A DNA stretch of 64,000 nt from Typhlomys cinereus (GCA_023101885.1 JALPQD010000393.1:1488001-1552000), one strand, 5' to 3'. Positions 47,922 to 61,082 are shown, counted from the stretch's first letter. The notes: generated by a model from the sequence alone, not told the origin. Numbers and translations: made by a program.

Positions 47922-49274
47922 TGATGCTTCATGTTCTGATAGTATCAACATTTTATTACTAAAACCTTTCAATGTAAACAATTAGCTAGTCCTATAAGGT
48001 TTACATGTGGTTGCTTTTATTAAGAACTTTCTTATCTTAAATTATCTCTTAATTTTTCTGTCTTACAGTTGTATTTTAGATGACTAAGTTAAAGTTACTT
48101 TTCTCACATGAAAATGCTTATGTGAGGAGATTTTTATTAAAATATGAGATAAAACTTATGCTCTTCATAAGTCTAAAGAGCAAGCAGAAAGAAAAGCAGG
48201 ATAAAGTATACTTATAACATGAAAGTCTTGGAAATTATGAAGAAAAGTGTAAGGGATTTTAAATCATAAAAAGAGAGCCTAGAGTTAAGAAAAAAATTAA
48301 ATTAGTTACCCTATTAAAGATACAGTGCAGGATAAAATTGAAGATAGAGAAAATATTTTATTCATCATATGCTAACTAAACCATAAAAGGCTGAAATAAT
48401 ATCTTATATACATGCTTCAAAGATAAATATTAACGAATAAATTTCCATATGGCAAATAGGAGAGAATCTATAGCAGCAAACCAGCATGGGACTTGCCCCC
48501 ACCACCTTTTCTTTTATCTGCTATGTGATTTCAATAAAATTAAAGCTCTCTAAGCATTTTTTAAGGTTCATGTTTTATAACAATTTCTGCTCAAAGCACA
48601 CCTGGAAAGTTCCAAGCCCAGGGACCTATCTTTGATCATAAAAAAGAACCTTTGCAGTACTTATTCTTCCCACATTGAGAATGAATTTCACTTTTCTTGG
48701 ACTAGTAGAGAAATGTACTGATTTGTCTTAGTGCAACTAACATATATGTGTCTCCTATCCTGTTTATTTGTATCTCTTGTGCAAAGCATAGTACATTTCC
48801 CTCATTGACTGTGTTTGTAATTTATTTGGCCTTCAAATTAAAAAAAAATCAAGATATATTAAATGAGCATGTTTATGTGGAAAACTCTAAACAAAACAAA
48901 TTCATGATATGCATCCTGAGCAGGAAGCAATCCCACTGCACAAGAGACACCAAGGAAGAATGAATAGCAGCTCTGGAGAGATGCTACAGCAGAAAGGACC
49001 AACAATGTCCCTGAAAGTTGAACATTCAAAATTGTGCATGGAAATTTTGTGATTAATATATAAAGGTTAATTGGTATCATTGCTTGTTTCATTTAAATGG
49101 TGGGAAAAGGACCATGTTTTAGAGAGTGTGATGAATTTCAAAACTATTTCATAGAGCAACTTTCTTGGAAGAGTAAGAGAAATCAAAATTTTAAGATAAC
49201 ACATGTGCTAACATTTACTCTGCTTTGGGATTAAACCTCTGGCTGTTTGGATCATGTTATACAAATGGAAAGAA
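47922..49274. other. Unassigned AT-rich sequence
   Basis: No gene or repeat was recognised. Confidence 0.4.
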
Positions 49275-49625
49275 ATTAAAAATTGACTGGGAGATAGATC
49301 AGTGGGCACAAAGAGTTTACTGCACAAGCCTGAATACCTCAGGTAAAAAGAAGGATATTGTACTGCCCCTGTCTGTAATCCCAGGGCACCTGCAAACATG
49401 GGATCAGACACAATGGAATCTGGCAGTTCACATGCAAACTAGCTTGGCTTACACAACAATGAAGACACTGACACAAACAATGTAGAAAGGTGAGGATCAA
49501 CATGCAAGGTTTTTCTCTATGTCCACATGAATATCATGGCATTTGTGCATACCACTCACATACAAAGGTAAACACACACATAGACATTGTGTGCCTGCAT
49601 GCTTATACACACAGATTAAAATGTA
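49275..49625 (+). mobile_element. Old B4/RSINE-like SINE, plus strand
   Basis: The head 'gactgggagatagatcagtg' leads to 'gtaatcccagggcacctgca' and ends with ACACAC-rich sequence. Diverged. Confidence 0.55.
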
Positions 49626-49754
49626 ATTTTGATTAATATCTTGTTTAACTTCATATTCCGCCTACATATTCCTCCTACATGGTATAAAGCACAGATATTT
49701 CTGGTCACGGTGATTTCTTCTCAATATCTTCAATTTAAATTCTCTTTATTGTTG

Positions 49755-49771
49755 TGTGTCTCTGTGTGTTA

Positions 49772-49812
<41 letters not shown>

Positions 49813-49900
49813 TGTGTGTATCAGAGGACCCTATGTGTCCCTGCAGAGGACCAAGAGTGTCTTCAGGAATCACCCTGGATTGCTTCTTAGGTAATTTTGG
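49755..49900 (-). mobile_element. Truncated older SINE with (TG)n, minus strand
   Basis: (TG)n at 49773-49820 is followed by 'atcagaggaccctatgtgtc' and 'aggaatcaccctggattgct', matching 5525-5590 of the SINE at 5478. The head is missing. Confidence 0.7.
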
Positions 49901-50449
49901 AGCAGCTATGCTGGAACGGTGATGATCTCTGAAGGTCTTTGCAGGTCATTCTCTGGGCTGGTATCACCCTGGAGGAACACACCCTATTTTAATTTTCCAT
50001 AGAGGTAAGGTTGCCAACTCCCCCAACCAAGAGATCATAAAAGGCTATGGACATCAATTCTTCATTATAGATCAAGACACAAAGTCAGCACAAGATCAAC
50101 AGAGTTGGACCACAACATGAACAGGCCAGTGAAATGTAGAGGACCAAAAGTTCCAATCAGGTTTATAGAAACTGGAGCTAACCAACCAGGAAAAGTCATC
50201 CCCACACCCCTTTGTCTAATCCTGTAAATTGACCTGACCCTGGCAGCTATCTTTGGCTTCCTTACCTGTCATGAGACTACAGACATGAGTTCAGAATTCA
50301 TGTCTGTGAGTTCTGTGTCTTTAGGTAAACAACCTTAATCCTTACAAAGTGTTCTGCTTATGTCTCTGGGACGCACAAAAAAACTCCCCAGTGACTCAAC
50401 GTATTTGGCGAACGCTGCCAGAAGTTCAAACACATTACACTTCTACCTC
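49901..50449. other. Unassigned sequence
   Basis: GC-moderate, with no terminal motifs or frames I can assign. Confidence 0.3.
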
Positions 50450-52280
50450 CTATTTGCTTTGCTTTCGAGGTTCCCAGGCTCCACCTTCCAGAACCTGAAG
50501 TACAGGCCACCATCATTTATTTACCTCTGGCATTTTTTTTAACATTTTTTATTATCTCTGCTCATACAAACTTAATAGGTACACCAGTTCCCTCCCTCCC
50601 TCCTCCTCACCCCTCCCCTCTGCTCACCCTCCCCTCACCCTTCCCTCCCCACTCCCCAGTGTCTCCCCTCCTCCAATCCCCAGAGAATCCTTTAATGTGC
50701 ATACCAAACTCTCTTCTGGGTCCTCCTCTCCGATGAGGAATAAGGACCCAGCGGCATTTCCCTGAACCCTTTCCTTTGTTCCCCTCAAGCATAGGAACAC
50801 TATTTTGGCCGTCAATCCCTTGCCTCCAAGGATCTTGGTGCTTTTAGAAAATGCTAGAATTTATGGGGACAATAGTGTGTTGGACATTCCGCAGGGCATG
50901 CAAAGTCCAATTATGATTGCTTCGGTCCTAAAGTGTGTAGTATCTTGCAAATCATTGCTCCTCCCATCCTTGTGCTCTTACACTCTTACTGCCCCCTCTT
51001 CAGCAAATTTCTCTGAGCTTCAGGATGGGGAGAGATTAGGCTGGTCTAGTTCTAGGTGGTTGATATAAAGTCTCTGAAGTTCTGGATTATGGTTTGTTGA
51101 TTTTCTTTTGCAGTTTTGCTGCTCCTGCAATGCCCTTCACTACATTCTGATGGGTATTGGATGTCACCCCTTGCAGTCCTTGATGGAGGCCTATTTTCTC
51201 TGCTGTAACATGGTCCCCCCTCTCCTTGTTTCTGGTGTGGCCCTCCTATCCCATCCCTCCTGTTCATACTCCTTCAATTACTGTATTACAGAGATTTATC
51301 GTTGAGTGTCTCTAGGTGGGCTGCTTGGGTTTGGTACTAGGAGCCACCTATTAGGGAGTACATACAGCACTTAATTTTCTGGGTCTGGGATTACTTCACT
51401 CAATATAATTGTTTCTAATGACATCCATTTCCTGGCAAATTCCAGTAATTCATCATTTTTGATGGCTGAGTAGTACTCCATTATATAGATGTACCACATT
51501 TCCTTATCCACACATCAACTATTGGACATTTGGACATTTGCGATTGTAAACAGTGCTGCTATGAACATGGTCGCACTTGTGCTATCAAGGTGAACCTGCT
51601 GCATGGGGGGTTATTCCAAAAAGTGGAATAGCAGGGTCATATGGCATTTCAATCTTTAATTTCTTTAAGAATCTCCAGACAGGCTCGCCAGAGTGGCTGT
51701 ATGAGCCTGCATTCCCACCAGCAATGTAGCAGAGTTCCCCTCTCTCCACATCCTCTTCAGCATTTGGTGCTGTTTGTATTGTGGATTTTTGCCATCCTGA
51801 CCGGGGTGAGATGATATCTCAGGGAAGGTTTGATTTGCATTACCCTGATGGCTAAGGAAGTGGAGCATTTTTTAAGATATTTGTTAGACATTTTAATTTC
51901 ATCCCTGGTAAAGTTTCTTTTAAGTTCCAGGGCCCATTTTTTAATTGGGCCATTGGTTTCCTTGGTGTTTTGTTTTCTAAGTTCTTTGTGCACTCTGGAT
52001 AATAGAGCTCTATCAGATATGTGGTTAGTGAAGATTTTCTCCTATTCTGTGGGTTGCCTTTGAGCTCCTGTTACAATCTCTTTATCTGAACAGAAACTCT
52101 TTAATTTCACAAGATCCCAACTGTTGAGAGTTGGTAACAGTGACTGTGCCATTGGATGTCTGTTTAGGAACTGTTGGCCTAGCCCAATCAGCTCGAGGGA
52201 ATTCCCTCTGGCATTTTTTGACTTGGGACCCAGATCAGAACTCAGGGCTTTATGCTTGTACAAGGCAGTTTCTTTGACTA
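50450..52280 (-). mobile_element. Old SINE, minus strand, split by an L1
   Basis: 50450-50538 (tcccaggctccaccttccag) and 52220-52280 (gatcagaactcagggcttta) are the two halves of one diverged minus-strand ID-like SINE. The order matches 21700-21860. The L1 at 50539-52204 lies between them. Confidence 0.55.
50539..52204 (-). mobile_element. 5'-truncated L1, minus strand, with 15-bp target-site duplication
   Basis: A 3' tail (acattttttattatctctgc), a 3'UTR (to about 51380) and the ORF2 C-terminal region to 52204 are present. The target duplication cctctggcatttttt occurs at 50524-50538 and 52205-52219. The ORF2 remnant keeps an open 78-codon stretch (51757-51993). The 3'UTR lacks the roughly 240-265-bp cassette present in the other two young L1s. 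Confidence 0.93.
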
Positions 52281-52296
52281 AAAACTGGAAAACAGG

Positions 52297-52606
52297 GGCT
52301 GGAGAGGTGGCTCAGGGGTTAAGCCTCTGCCTGCCAGGTGGAAGGTCCTGAGTTTGGATCCCAGATCCCAGGTATAGACGCCAAGCGGAAGCGGGGGCGG
52401 CCTGCGCTTCTGGTCCTGGTAGGGCGGAGCCTGTGAATCCAGGGGCAGAAGGAGGTGGAGGCGTCCATGGTGGTTCGCGAATTCATCCGTGGTTCTACAC
52501 ACACACACACATACAGACACATACACACACACAGACACATATACACGCACATACACACGCACAGTTGCACATTGAATAATAATAATAATAATAGTAAAAA
52601 AAATTA
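52297..52606 (+). mobile_element. Young full-length DIP/ID-like SINE with 17-bp target-site duplication
   Basis: Complete head (ggctggagaggtggctcagg), body, CA-rich tract, (AAT)n and A-rich tail. The 17-mer aaaaactggaaaacagg lies at 52280-52296 and 52607-52623. Close match to the copies at 22359 and 57579. Confidence 0.95.
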
Positions 52607-52623
52607 AAAAACTGGAAAACAGG

Positions 52624-54879
52624 TGGGACAAAACCTATTTTACATCTGCTTTGAGATTTTGGGACCTAAAATATGCATTATCTCTCAGAACTTATGTAAT
52701 AGGACCACCAGAAGGAAATTCACAAGTTGCATGTGGAAATCCCTGCTACTTTCCTCCTCTGTCAACATCAGTGTGCCTCTACCTTTTTTTTCCCCTATGC
52801 TCAGTACTAACAACAATTGCATGGACTCTTCCTCAAGCATTCTGAGTACTACATGGAGCCTCATATTTGTGTCATAAACCAAGTAACTCTTCACTTCTAT
52901 TCAAATCTCTGTGCAGTCACATCCCTAAGATACTGCTTCTGGAATTCATTGTTCCGTAACTGATTTCAACCTTCTCATACCAGAAAACCCAACCCATCTA
53001 TTAAATTCTCATACCTCAGCACTCTTGCTTGTCTGACTAGAACTTGAACAATACATCATGCAAATTAGATCTTTGACTACTTTGGCAGAAAAGAATACAA
53101 AGGAGTTATAGTTTGTTTAAGAACTACTAAGATACAAATGAATCTGAAATGCAATGTACAAAGTAATATTTTCTTAGGTGATCTCAGAACCAAACATCAT
53201 CTTCTCTCTTGGATATCTATGCTTAGATAATAACTATACTTCAGAGATGAAGGAGATACTCTTTTTTCTTTGAAGGCTGAGAGGATATTATGTAAATATG
53301 AATGCAGCAAGAGAGAAAAGAAATATTTATGAATTTTATATTAATATTAGCCAAACTTTCATGCATAACCTCATTTCAATTTCTACAATATTCACATCAC
53401 AAAACATTTTTGCTCCTTTTATTTCTTTCAAATGTTTAGAAAGTCAATATAAGTCATTTTTCTTTTTGCAAGTTAAACAAACAGATGGTGGGCCAGATTT
53501 GACTGCAAGCTTTGATAATGACCTCTAATCCTGAATTTTGCTACACTACACTGCAGAATGACTGTATTCCTGGGATTTAAGATGAAACAGTAAAACTTTA
53601 TAATGATGCCAGCATTAATGAAAAATGTCTCTTTTTAGAGTAGTGACTAATGTTCTACCCATTTTTGAGCTATATATAAGAGAGAATTCATGTGCTTTCA
53701 ATGTTTTGTACATTTGACTCAAAATTGTTTGTGATATTTATTTGTCATACTTTGTGTAGATTTACAGCATCACTTTTCTTTTTGTCAGTGTATAATCTCT
53801 AATAAATTATTCCACATAGCTGGTAATTGCTAGATTACTGGCAGCATTGGCTGAAATTTATATTCATCTACTATTCTGTTCATCCACCCTTTCCTCTGTC
53901 ATCTTTGCTATTCTATTAAATCCACCTAGATTTGCTTGGATTTTCAAATACCATGTATTTCAGTTCTCTCATAATTTACTTCTCTCTTGTAATATAACCT
54001 GTCTGCTATTTTCTATATCTTTATTTTATTGCAGGCATATTTTGCTCATTGTTATAAACACCAAAAAATGGAATTTTTTCCCTAATCATTCTACTAGGAA
54101 GGATGTCTTGAGGTTGATATTAATTGATTGTTTCATTCTTGGATATATTGTCACATTTTCCTTTCTCTTTAAGTCACATTGAGTTCTCTCTCATATAGTG
54201 TGAGGATGTGTGTGGGAGTCTTAATTATGTTAAATTCTTCTGAAAAGTTGTTCATGGAGATTTTTTCAACATATTAATTTGAAAGGGTCAAAGTAAATCC
54301 CCTCTCACCTAATTTGGGATCCCACCGAATTCTTCAAATAAGAAGATTTGTTCATGTGGTTTTGCTTATGATTCAGCCAAAATGCTTATGAGTACTGTTC
54401 ATGATAAAACAGACTGATGTAGGACAAGATTGTCCCTTTTATCTACTCTCTTTCCCAGGCATATCTTGATGATCTCCAGGAAAGAAATGTGTCTTCTATT
54501 AGACCTTCAGCTGTCTCGCCCTGTCCTATTAGCACTGTCACATACATAAATTGTGGTTCACTCAGATCTATCCTTCCAACTTAAAATTCAGATTTCCTCT
54601 ACAATCTACCAACTTTTATGAACTCTCTGGAGTCCTAGTATAGTTGATTTTTAAACTTGATTCATATTCACACAATATATTTGGGATGATCTATTGAGTG
54701 CTTTGCCTGCCAAAAGTTGAACTCCAATAACTTTCCATATCCCTTTACAATTGTCTTATTAAATCATAAATACATGACAGATTTTTTCTTTCACAATGAA
54801 AATACATTAATGAAAGATATCAGCAATTTTGGACACAAAAATAGCTGAAATAATTAACCATCCATCAGTCTGTTCTCTA
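52624..54879. other. Unassigned AT-rich sequence
   Basis: No gene, RNA or repeat was recognised. Open frames at 53298 and 53847 are hydrophobic or low-complexity and unsupported. Confidence 0.45.
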
Positions 54880-56655
54880 AAAAAATTCTTTTTTTATGTT
54901 TTCAATTCTTTAAATTATTTTTCTAGTTTTATGAACATAATGAGTGGTTGTCCTTGCCCTACACCTTACCCCTAATTTTCCTTTCCTCTTCTTCTCTGAC
55001 CCTCCTTCCATTCACCAATCCATCCCACTCCCTTCTATCTTCCTGCCAGTCTGTAATTCCCTTTGGGTTGTCTGTATTAGCATGGGCTTAGACCACTGTG
55101 GCAGATCAAGTGGTCCTTCCTTTGTTAGACCCACTCCTTCACCTGTCTAGTTCTAGTTCCTAAGGCTCCATCTGCATAGTAATTATTTCTCCTAAGTTCC
55201 TAGCTAGTCTAGGAAGGAATGTTGATGTGTCAGTCACAGTTCAAGGATAGGTGTCATTTCAGTAACTCCTAGGTGCACCAGCCCTATCTTGAGTGGAATG
55301 TCCTGGTCAACAGTGGACCTTCCCACCTTTAGACTTTTGCAATCTAATCTAATCTCTCTTCCACAAGATTCCCTGAGCCTTAGATTTGGTTGGCCTGAAT
55401 CCAGCTGAACATTTTAACATCATCAGCACTCTGCCCTTTGGCTGGTTGTTGTTTATTCCATTGTTCTTCCATTGTCATAGCTGTACCTTGCTTAGGTGTT
55501 GAAATATTTTCTCTTCTAAAAAAGGCATGATAGGAATTTAGATGAGGGTTTGCGATCAGGTTCTTGGTTAGTATCCACACTGTTTTCAATTTTCTCCCCA
55601 TCCACTATTGTTTAGACTGATTTACATTGCTGGGCATGCGTTCCCTGTCTAGGGGATGGGTGTTAGAATTTTTTGCCAACATCATTGGTTGAAGATGCTG
55701 TCCTTTTTCCAATGGGATTTTTGGCACCTATGTCAAAGATCAATTGACTATAGGTGAGTGCACTTCTGTTTAGGTCTTCAATTCTAATTCTTTGTTCGAA
55801 ACCTATTTTTAGAACCAATACCATGTTGTTTTTAATACTCTGGCTTTATGGCATAGTTAAAGACATGGTGAATGTCCAGTGGAGTTTTAATTACTCAGAA
55901 TTGTTTTTAATCTCTTGGGTCTTTTATGTTTCCATATGAAGGTTGAGATTGTTTTAATAATTTCTATGAAGAATCAGGTTGGACTTTTTACTGGTATTGC
56001 ACTGAATCTATATATTGCTTTAGAAAAATGGTTATTTTCACAATGTTAATTCTGCCTTATCCAGAAGCATGGTCTTTCCATTTTCTGGTGTCTTCTGTAA
56101 TCTCTGTTTTTTTTTTTTAAGATTTTAAAGTTTTCAGTATAAGTTCTTTGTCATCCTTGTTTAGGCTTACTCTGATATTTGAGTCTGTGATCATTAATGA
56201 AATTAGCCTATAGACTTCTTTTTTTATTGTGTCTTTATTTGGTTTCAGGATCAGGTTGATTTGGTAGAAAGAATATGGAAGTGTTCCTTCCTTTTCTATT
56301 TTGTGGAACACTAAAGTATATTGGTGCTATTTTTCCTTAAAGATTTGGTAGAATTCTACCCTGAATCCATTAGGTTCTGGGCTTTTTTAGTAGGTAGACT
56401 CACTATTATTGATACATCTTTGTCCCTTATGAAATATTTAAATAATTCAATTCATCATGGTTTAATTTTAATATATGTATGTGTTTAGAAATTTGTCCAT
56501 TGCTTCATGATTCTCAAATTTATTGGTATATACATTTTTAAATTCTGACCTTATATTTCTCTGAGTTCCCTTGATAGCTGTTATGATTGCTCCATTTTCA
56601 TCTCTAATTTTATTTATTTGGGTTTCCTCTCCTTTAGTTTTGATCAATTTTTTTT

Positions 56656-56810
56656 ATGTAGATCCTGAGTGCTATCTATCAAAGTCAGGCATTTTTCTTG
56701 GAAGCAGCATATTGATGGATTATGGCTTTTAATGCATGTTGTTATTCTTTGTGTTTTGATTGGCAAGTGATCCCATTGATGCTTAAAGTTATAATTGAGA
56801 AGTTTTTGTT
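56656..56810 (+). repeat. Two-source mosaic patch inside L1 ORF2
   Basis: 56656-56675 copies 57002-57021 (one mismatch). 56674-56810 copies 58033-58168, which is the ORF2 start region. It replaces about 35 bases expected between 'ttttgatcaa' and 'tttcaaagaacc' from the L1 at 17430-17490. Confidence 0.8.
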
Positions 56811-57578
56811 AAATTTTCAAAGAACCAGCTTTTTGCATGATAGATTCTTTTTATTGTTTCTTTGTCATGGTTTCGGTTATTTTTCCTCTTATTCTACTAT
56901 CTATGTACCTCTACTGCTTTGGGGGCCAGTTTGTTCTTTTTCCTCTAAAGCTTTAAGTGTCATTGTTAGGTTGTTCAATTGTGATGTTTCCTGCTTTTTT
57001 GATGTAGATGCTGAGTGCTATGAATTTTCCTTTTAGGAACACCTTCATCATATCCCAAATATTTTGAAATGATATTTTAATTATCATCAAGTTCTAGGAA
57101 TTTTTGAATTTCCATTTTTCCTTCTTTCCAGACCCATTCCTCATTCAGTAGCATACTGTTAATCTTCCAAGAGTTTGTGTACTTTCATTGCTTGCTTCAT
57201 TATGGATGTCCATTTTTATTCCCTGGTATTCAAAAAGAGTACAAGTGGCAATTTCCATTTTCTTGCATTTATGGAGTTTGCTTTGTAATCTAATATGTAG
57301 TCTATTTTGGAGAAAGTTCCATGGGATGCCAGAAAGAAAATATATTCCTTGGTGTTAGGAGGAAATGTTTGGTAGATGTCTCTCAGGTCCATTTGGTTTC
57401 TGGTTTTATTTAGTTCTAGTGTGTCTCTTTTCAGTTTTTGTCCTGTTGACCTATTGGTGAGAGTCCTCTACTGTTTACATGTTTGGGTTGAGTAGTTGTT
57501 TTATGCATGATAGTGTTTGTTTAGCAAATGTGGGTGAGTCCATATGTGGAGCATGTATGTTTAGAATTGTGAGCTCTT

Positions 57579-57848
57579 GGGGCTGGAGAGGTGGCTCAGG
57601 GGTTAAGCCTCTGCCTTGCAGGCTGAAGGTCCTGAGTTGGGATCCTATAGGCCGGGTGGAAGCAGGGGTGGCCTGCATTTCTGGTTCTGGTAGGGAGGAG
57701 CCTGTGAATCCCTGGGCAGAGTAACCAAGGAGGAGGTGGAGGCGTCCATGGTAGTTCCCGAATTCGTCCATGATTCTACATACACACACACACACACACA
57801 TACACACATACGCACACACGCACAATTGAATACAAAATAAAAAAACAA
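57579..57848 (+). mobile_element. Young full-length DIP/ID-like SINE with 16-bp target-site duplication
   Basis: Head ggggctggagaggtggctca, body, CA tract and a cacaattgaatacaaaataa tail. Flanking agaattgtgagctctt (57563-57578) and agaactgtgagctctt (57849-57864) differ at one base. It inserted into the old L1's ORF2. Confidence 0.95.
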
Positions 57849-58239
57849 AGAACTGTGAGCTCTTCTTGATGTACTATTCCTTTGAAGATTATGTATATCC
57901 TTCAGTATCTCTTATGATTTGTTTTGGTTTAAAGTCTATTTTGTCAGATATTAAGATGGTTATTCCTGCCTGTTTCCTAGTTTTGTTTGCTTGGTGTATC
58001 TTTGACTATCCTTTGACCCTGAGATTGTACTTATCTATCAAAGTCAGGCATTTGTCTTTGAAGCAACATATTGATGGATTGTGGCTTTTAATGCATGTTG
58101 TTAGTCTTTGTGTTTTAATTGGGGAGTGATCCCATTGATGTTTAAAATTATAATTTAGAAATTTTGTTGATTCCTATTGTTTTTGAGATTATTGGGCTTT
58201 TGCATTGGCAATTCTCTGCTTGGTATTTGTATAGGCTTT

Positions 58240-59205
58240 TTTTCCACTTTTTATCCTCTTAATATTCTGATCAGTTTCATTGGTATTAAGAATTTTTGTC
58301 TATTATCTTCTGCAGGTCTGGTTTGGTACATAAGAAGTACTTTATTTTTGTTGGGAAATGTTTTTCTTTCATCTTCAAGTATGAGTGATTCTTTGACTGG
58401 ATATAGCAGCCTGGGTTGACATTTGTGATCTTTCATGACTTGAAGACTTTCCAAGCTCTTCTGGCTTTACTGTTTCCATTGAAAAGTCAGTAGTTATTAT
58501 AATAAGCTTGTCTTTAAATGTGACTTGGATTTTCTTCCTTGCAGCTCTCAGAATGTTCTCTTTGTCTTGTATCTGAGATACTATTATTTGCCTTGTTGTG
58601 CTTCTGTTTTGAAAATACCTAGATGGCATGTGATATGATCTTGTATTTGACTGGGACATTCCTTCCTTAGGGGTGGGAACTTCTCATTTATCATTGATTG
58701 AAAAAAAAAAAAGAAGTCTGAGCTGTAGTGTTTTCTTGGGTTTCTTGTTCCGATTTCTTTAATTGAACAACCCAGTTCGCTCAGCATATTTTCCAGATCT
58801 GATATTCCTTCTTCTGCTTGATCCATTCTATGTGTAAAACTCTCTGATGAATTTTCAGTTTTAGTTAGCTGAATTTCACTTTGGAGTTTCTCACCTGTTC
58901 TAACATTGTTCTTGTTTCTTCTTTGCCCTTTTTCATCTCAGATAATTTTTTAAATCATTTTCATGTTTGTTTAAGGTCTTACGCTTACTCACTTCTGCAT
59001 TCTTTATGTTTTCTTTGGCATTGTCATGCTCTTTGTGTAGTTCTTCTTTAAGCTTGTTATTCATGTCAATAACATTTCTTTGGGAGACATAACCCTAAAT
59101 GTTGTTTTGTTCTCTATTATACAGTAGAGAGTTGGTTTTCTTTGTATGTGACATGTTTTACTGTTACTTAGTGTATTTTGTGTTTTTAGAATGTGACTTT
59201 GGCAT
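58240..59205 (-). pseudogene. ORF1 remnant of the old L1
   Basis: The start ATG at 59205 is in the gactttggcat context shared with the ORF1 starts at 19686 and 34555. C-terminal motifs are DHKCQPRLLYPVKESLIL (58251-58454) and the RQIIVSQIQDKENILRAARK block (58375-58659). The coiled-coil region at 58700-59100 is degraded. Confidence 0.75.
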
Positions 59206-59384
59206 CTTCTATTAAGTCTGCTACTGCTTTCTTTGGTAGATTTTTTTGGCTCTTGCTGAGTCAGATAAGACTTACTGTCTGACTTTGACTGCTATCTCTA
59301 GGGTCATTCCTGGGTACCTGGGTATGTGTATTCCTTTCTATCAAGCTCCTTAACTCTACACACACATAAAAATTTTAAAAGTAA

Positions 59385-59900
59385 TATCTCATCCAACACT
59401 GAACCTTCCCACCTTTAGGTTCTTACAATCTCACTGCCCCTAATTCCACAAAGTTCCCTAAGTCTTAGGATGGGATCAGGATTGCATTCCATTCAAGGCA
59501 GGACTGCTGCATCCAGGAGCTCACTCAGTGAGACTTGTACTTACCGGACCTGAATAATGATTGACATTCCAACATTCCTCTATAGATTATGGGGAACTTA
59601 AGAAAGATAAGACTACACATTGGAAATCTAAGCAACTAAAGCTGTATGAGTTAAAGAAATGCCCCTATTAGTGGAGCGGCACAAGGGGGAGCAAATTGGT
59701 ATGCCACAGAGGTCTGAATCCCCACAAGAGTAGACAAGGCAGAGAGAACTCTGGGGGCCATTGCAGCAGCAGGCAAGAGCATGGAAATGAGTGGAATGGA
59801 TTGATGAGGGAGGGATGAATATTGAGAAGGAGCGGGTATGGAAAGAAGCAGGGATTTGTATGTTTCTAAAACCAAAAATAAAATTTAAAAAGTTTTAAAA
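59385..59900 (+). mobile_element. L1 3'UTR fragment (older Lx-like), plus strand
   Basis: 'catccaggagctcactcagt' then 'gagacttgtacttaccggac' parallel 42250-42300 and 60690-60730. A purine-rich part (59800-59850) and an A-rich end near 59895 follow. Confidence 0.7.
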
Positions 59901-60544
59901 GGAAAAATATTATTCTTGCTACACCATGAACCTTGCTAATAGCTTTTAAAAAACTTTGAGAAAATTCTTTAAAAAGTTTTCTGTTATCAAGTGTGAGTTA
60001 CAAATTTAGCATTATCTAAGAAGGAATGCTTCTACACTTTTACAAATACTACTAGAAAGAAGCAACAATTAAAAAGCTAACAAAAGTCTTAAATGGGAGG
60101 GGAAAAGGGATATAAGACTTAGAAAAGGGTAAAAGAGCAAAGAAAAAAAAAGGTAAATGGCTAGAGGAAAGAAAAAAAGTCAATGGCTTCATCCAGTTAT
60201 AAGTCCTGCAAGCTGTAACAACTTTGGTAACAAGGAATCAGTGGAGCAATGGTGGTATGTAAGGCCCACTGGTAACCAGTTACTTTGTAATATGCTTTCA
60301 CACCCTTTCCCCTTATTTTCAGCAAACGCATGTCTGGTACTATAAGCAAACAACAGTGGAAAGTAAGAAAATAGACACTAGACAAGAACAGATACTTGAT
60401 ATTGAATCTCCATTTAAATACTTCTTACTGTGCCTATAACTACATAAAATAATACTTAACAAAGAGGTACAGTACTGCTATGGAATACTAGTGAGGCAGA
60501 AAAAAAACACAACTAGCCAGAGTACAGAGTATTGAGGTCTCTGA
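59901..60544. other. Unassigned AT-rich sequence
   Basis: No gene or repeat was recognised. Confidence 0.4.
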
Positions 60545-61082
60545 AATGCTCACCGTAACCAGACCATCAAAATCTCTCCCCATTTCAAGCTCAAGGAACA
60601 TTGTAAAAGAGGAGGCAATAAGACTGCAAGAGTACAAAGATGGGGAGGTGTATTGCTAGCTAAGATACTCCAGTCACAATGGGACTGCTGGACCCAGGAG
60701 CTCATTATAATGAGATCTGTGGTCAAAGGCCTACACAATGGCTGACATATCAACATTTCTCCACAGACCAGCAAATGTCTCAGAAGAAACAACTACATGC
60801 AGGGAGGTGTTGGACAAAAAAAAGGAACTGCTGTACTTGTTTAATTTGCCCACTGAAGGTCCCATATACTATCACAGAGGCTTGGTTCCTTTCCAGCACA
60901 GGCACTCCAAAGGGAAGCTTTGATCCACATTTTCAGAGGGAAAAGAGGGCAAGAAGTACATAACGGGATTGGTGAAGACAGGAAAGGTTGAGAGAAGAGG
61001 AAAGTGGAAGGAGAGGGGATAAGGAAAGGACATAAATGCATTTTGTTTGTTTATGAAAAATCCTCAATAAACAAAGAAAAGA
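60545..61082 (+). mobile_element. L1 3'UTR fragment (older Lx-like), plus strand
   Basis: 'aaatctctccccatttcaag', 'gacccaggagctcattataa' and 'cacaatggctgacatatcaa' follow the shared 3'UTR order. A purine-rich tract (60970-61030) and an A-rich end follow. It abuts the pseudogene on its right. Confidence 0.7.

Larger units (their letters stand above)
55650..58200 (-). pseudogene. ORF2 remnant of the old L1
   Basis: The ORF2 order is recognisable by comparison with 15770-18582: the thumb side at 55670-56100, RT at 56110-56640, the linker at 56810-57130 and the endonuclease at 57130-57560 and 57865-58130. Frames are broken every 100-300 bases, so no active-site set survives. The C-terminal Cys/His region is absent. 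The missing piece and the patch at 56656-56810 make its length atypical. Confidence 0.75.
54880..59335 (-). mobile_element. Old L1, minus strand, with internal deletion, patch and nested SINE
   Basis: Left to right on the plus strand it holds the 3' end and 3'UTR (54880-55620), ORF2 from about 55650 to 58200 (interrupted by a SINE at 57579-57848), ORF1 (about 58240-59205) and 5'UTR (to about 59335). The ORF2 C-terminal ~1 kb is missing next to the 3'UTR. ORF2 also carries a mosaic patch at 56656-56810. It resembles the 6.1, 42.1, 59.4 and 60.5 kb 3'UTRs more than the young L1s. Confidence 0.8.
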
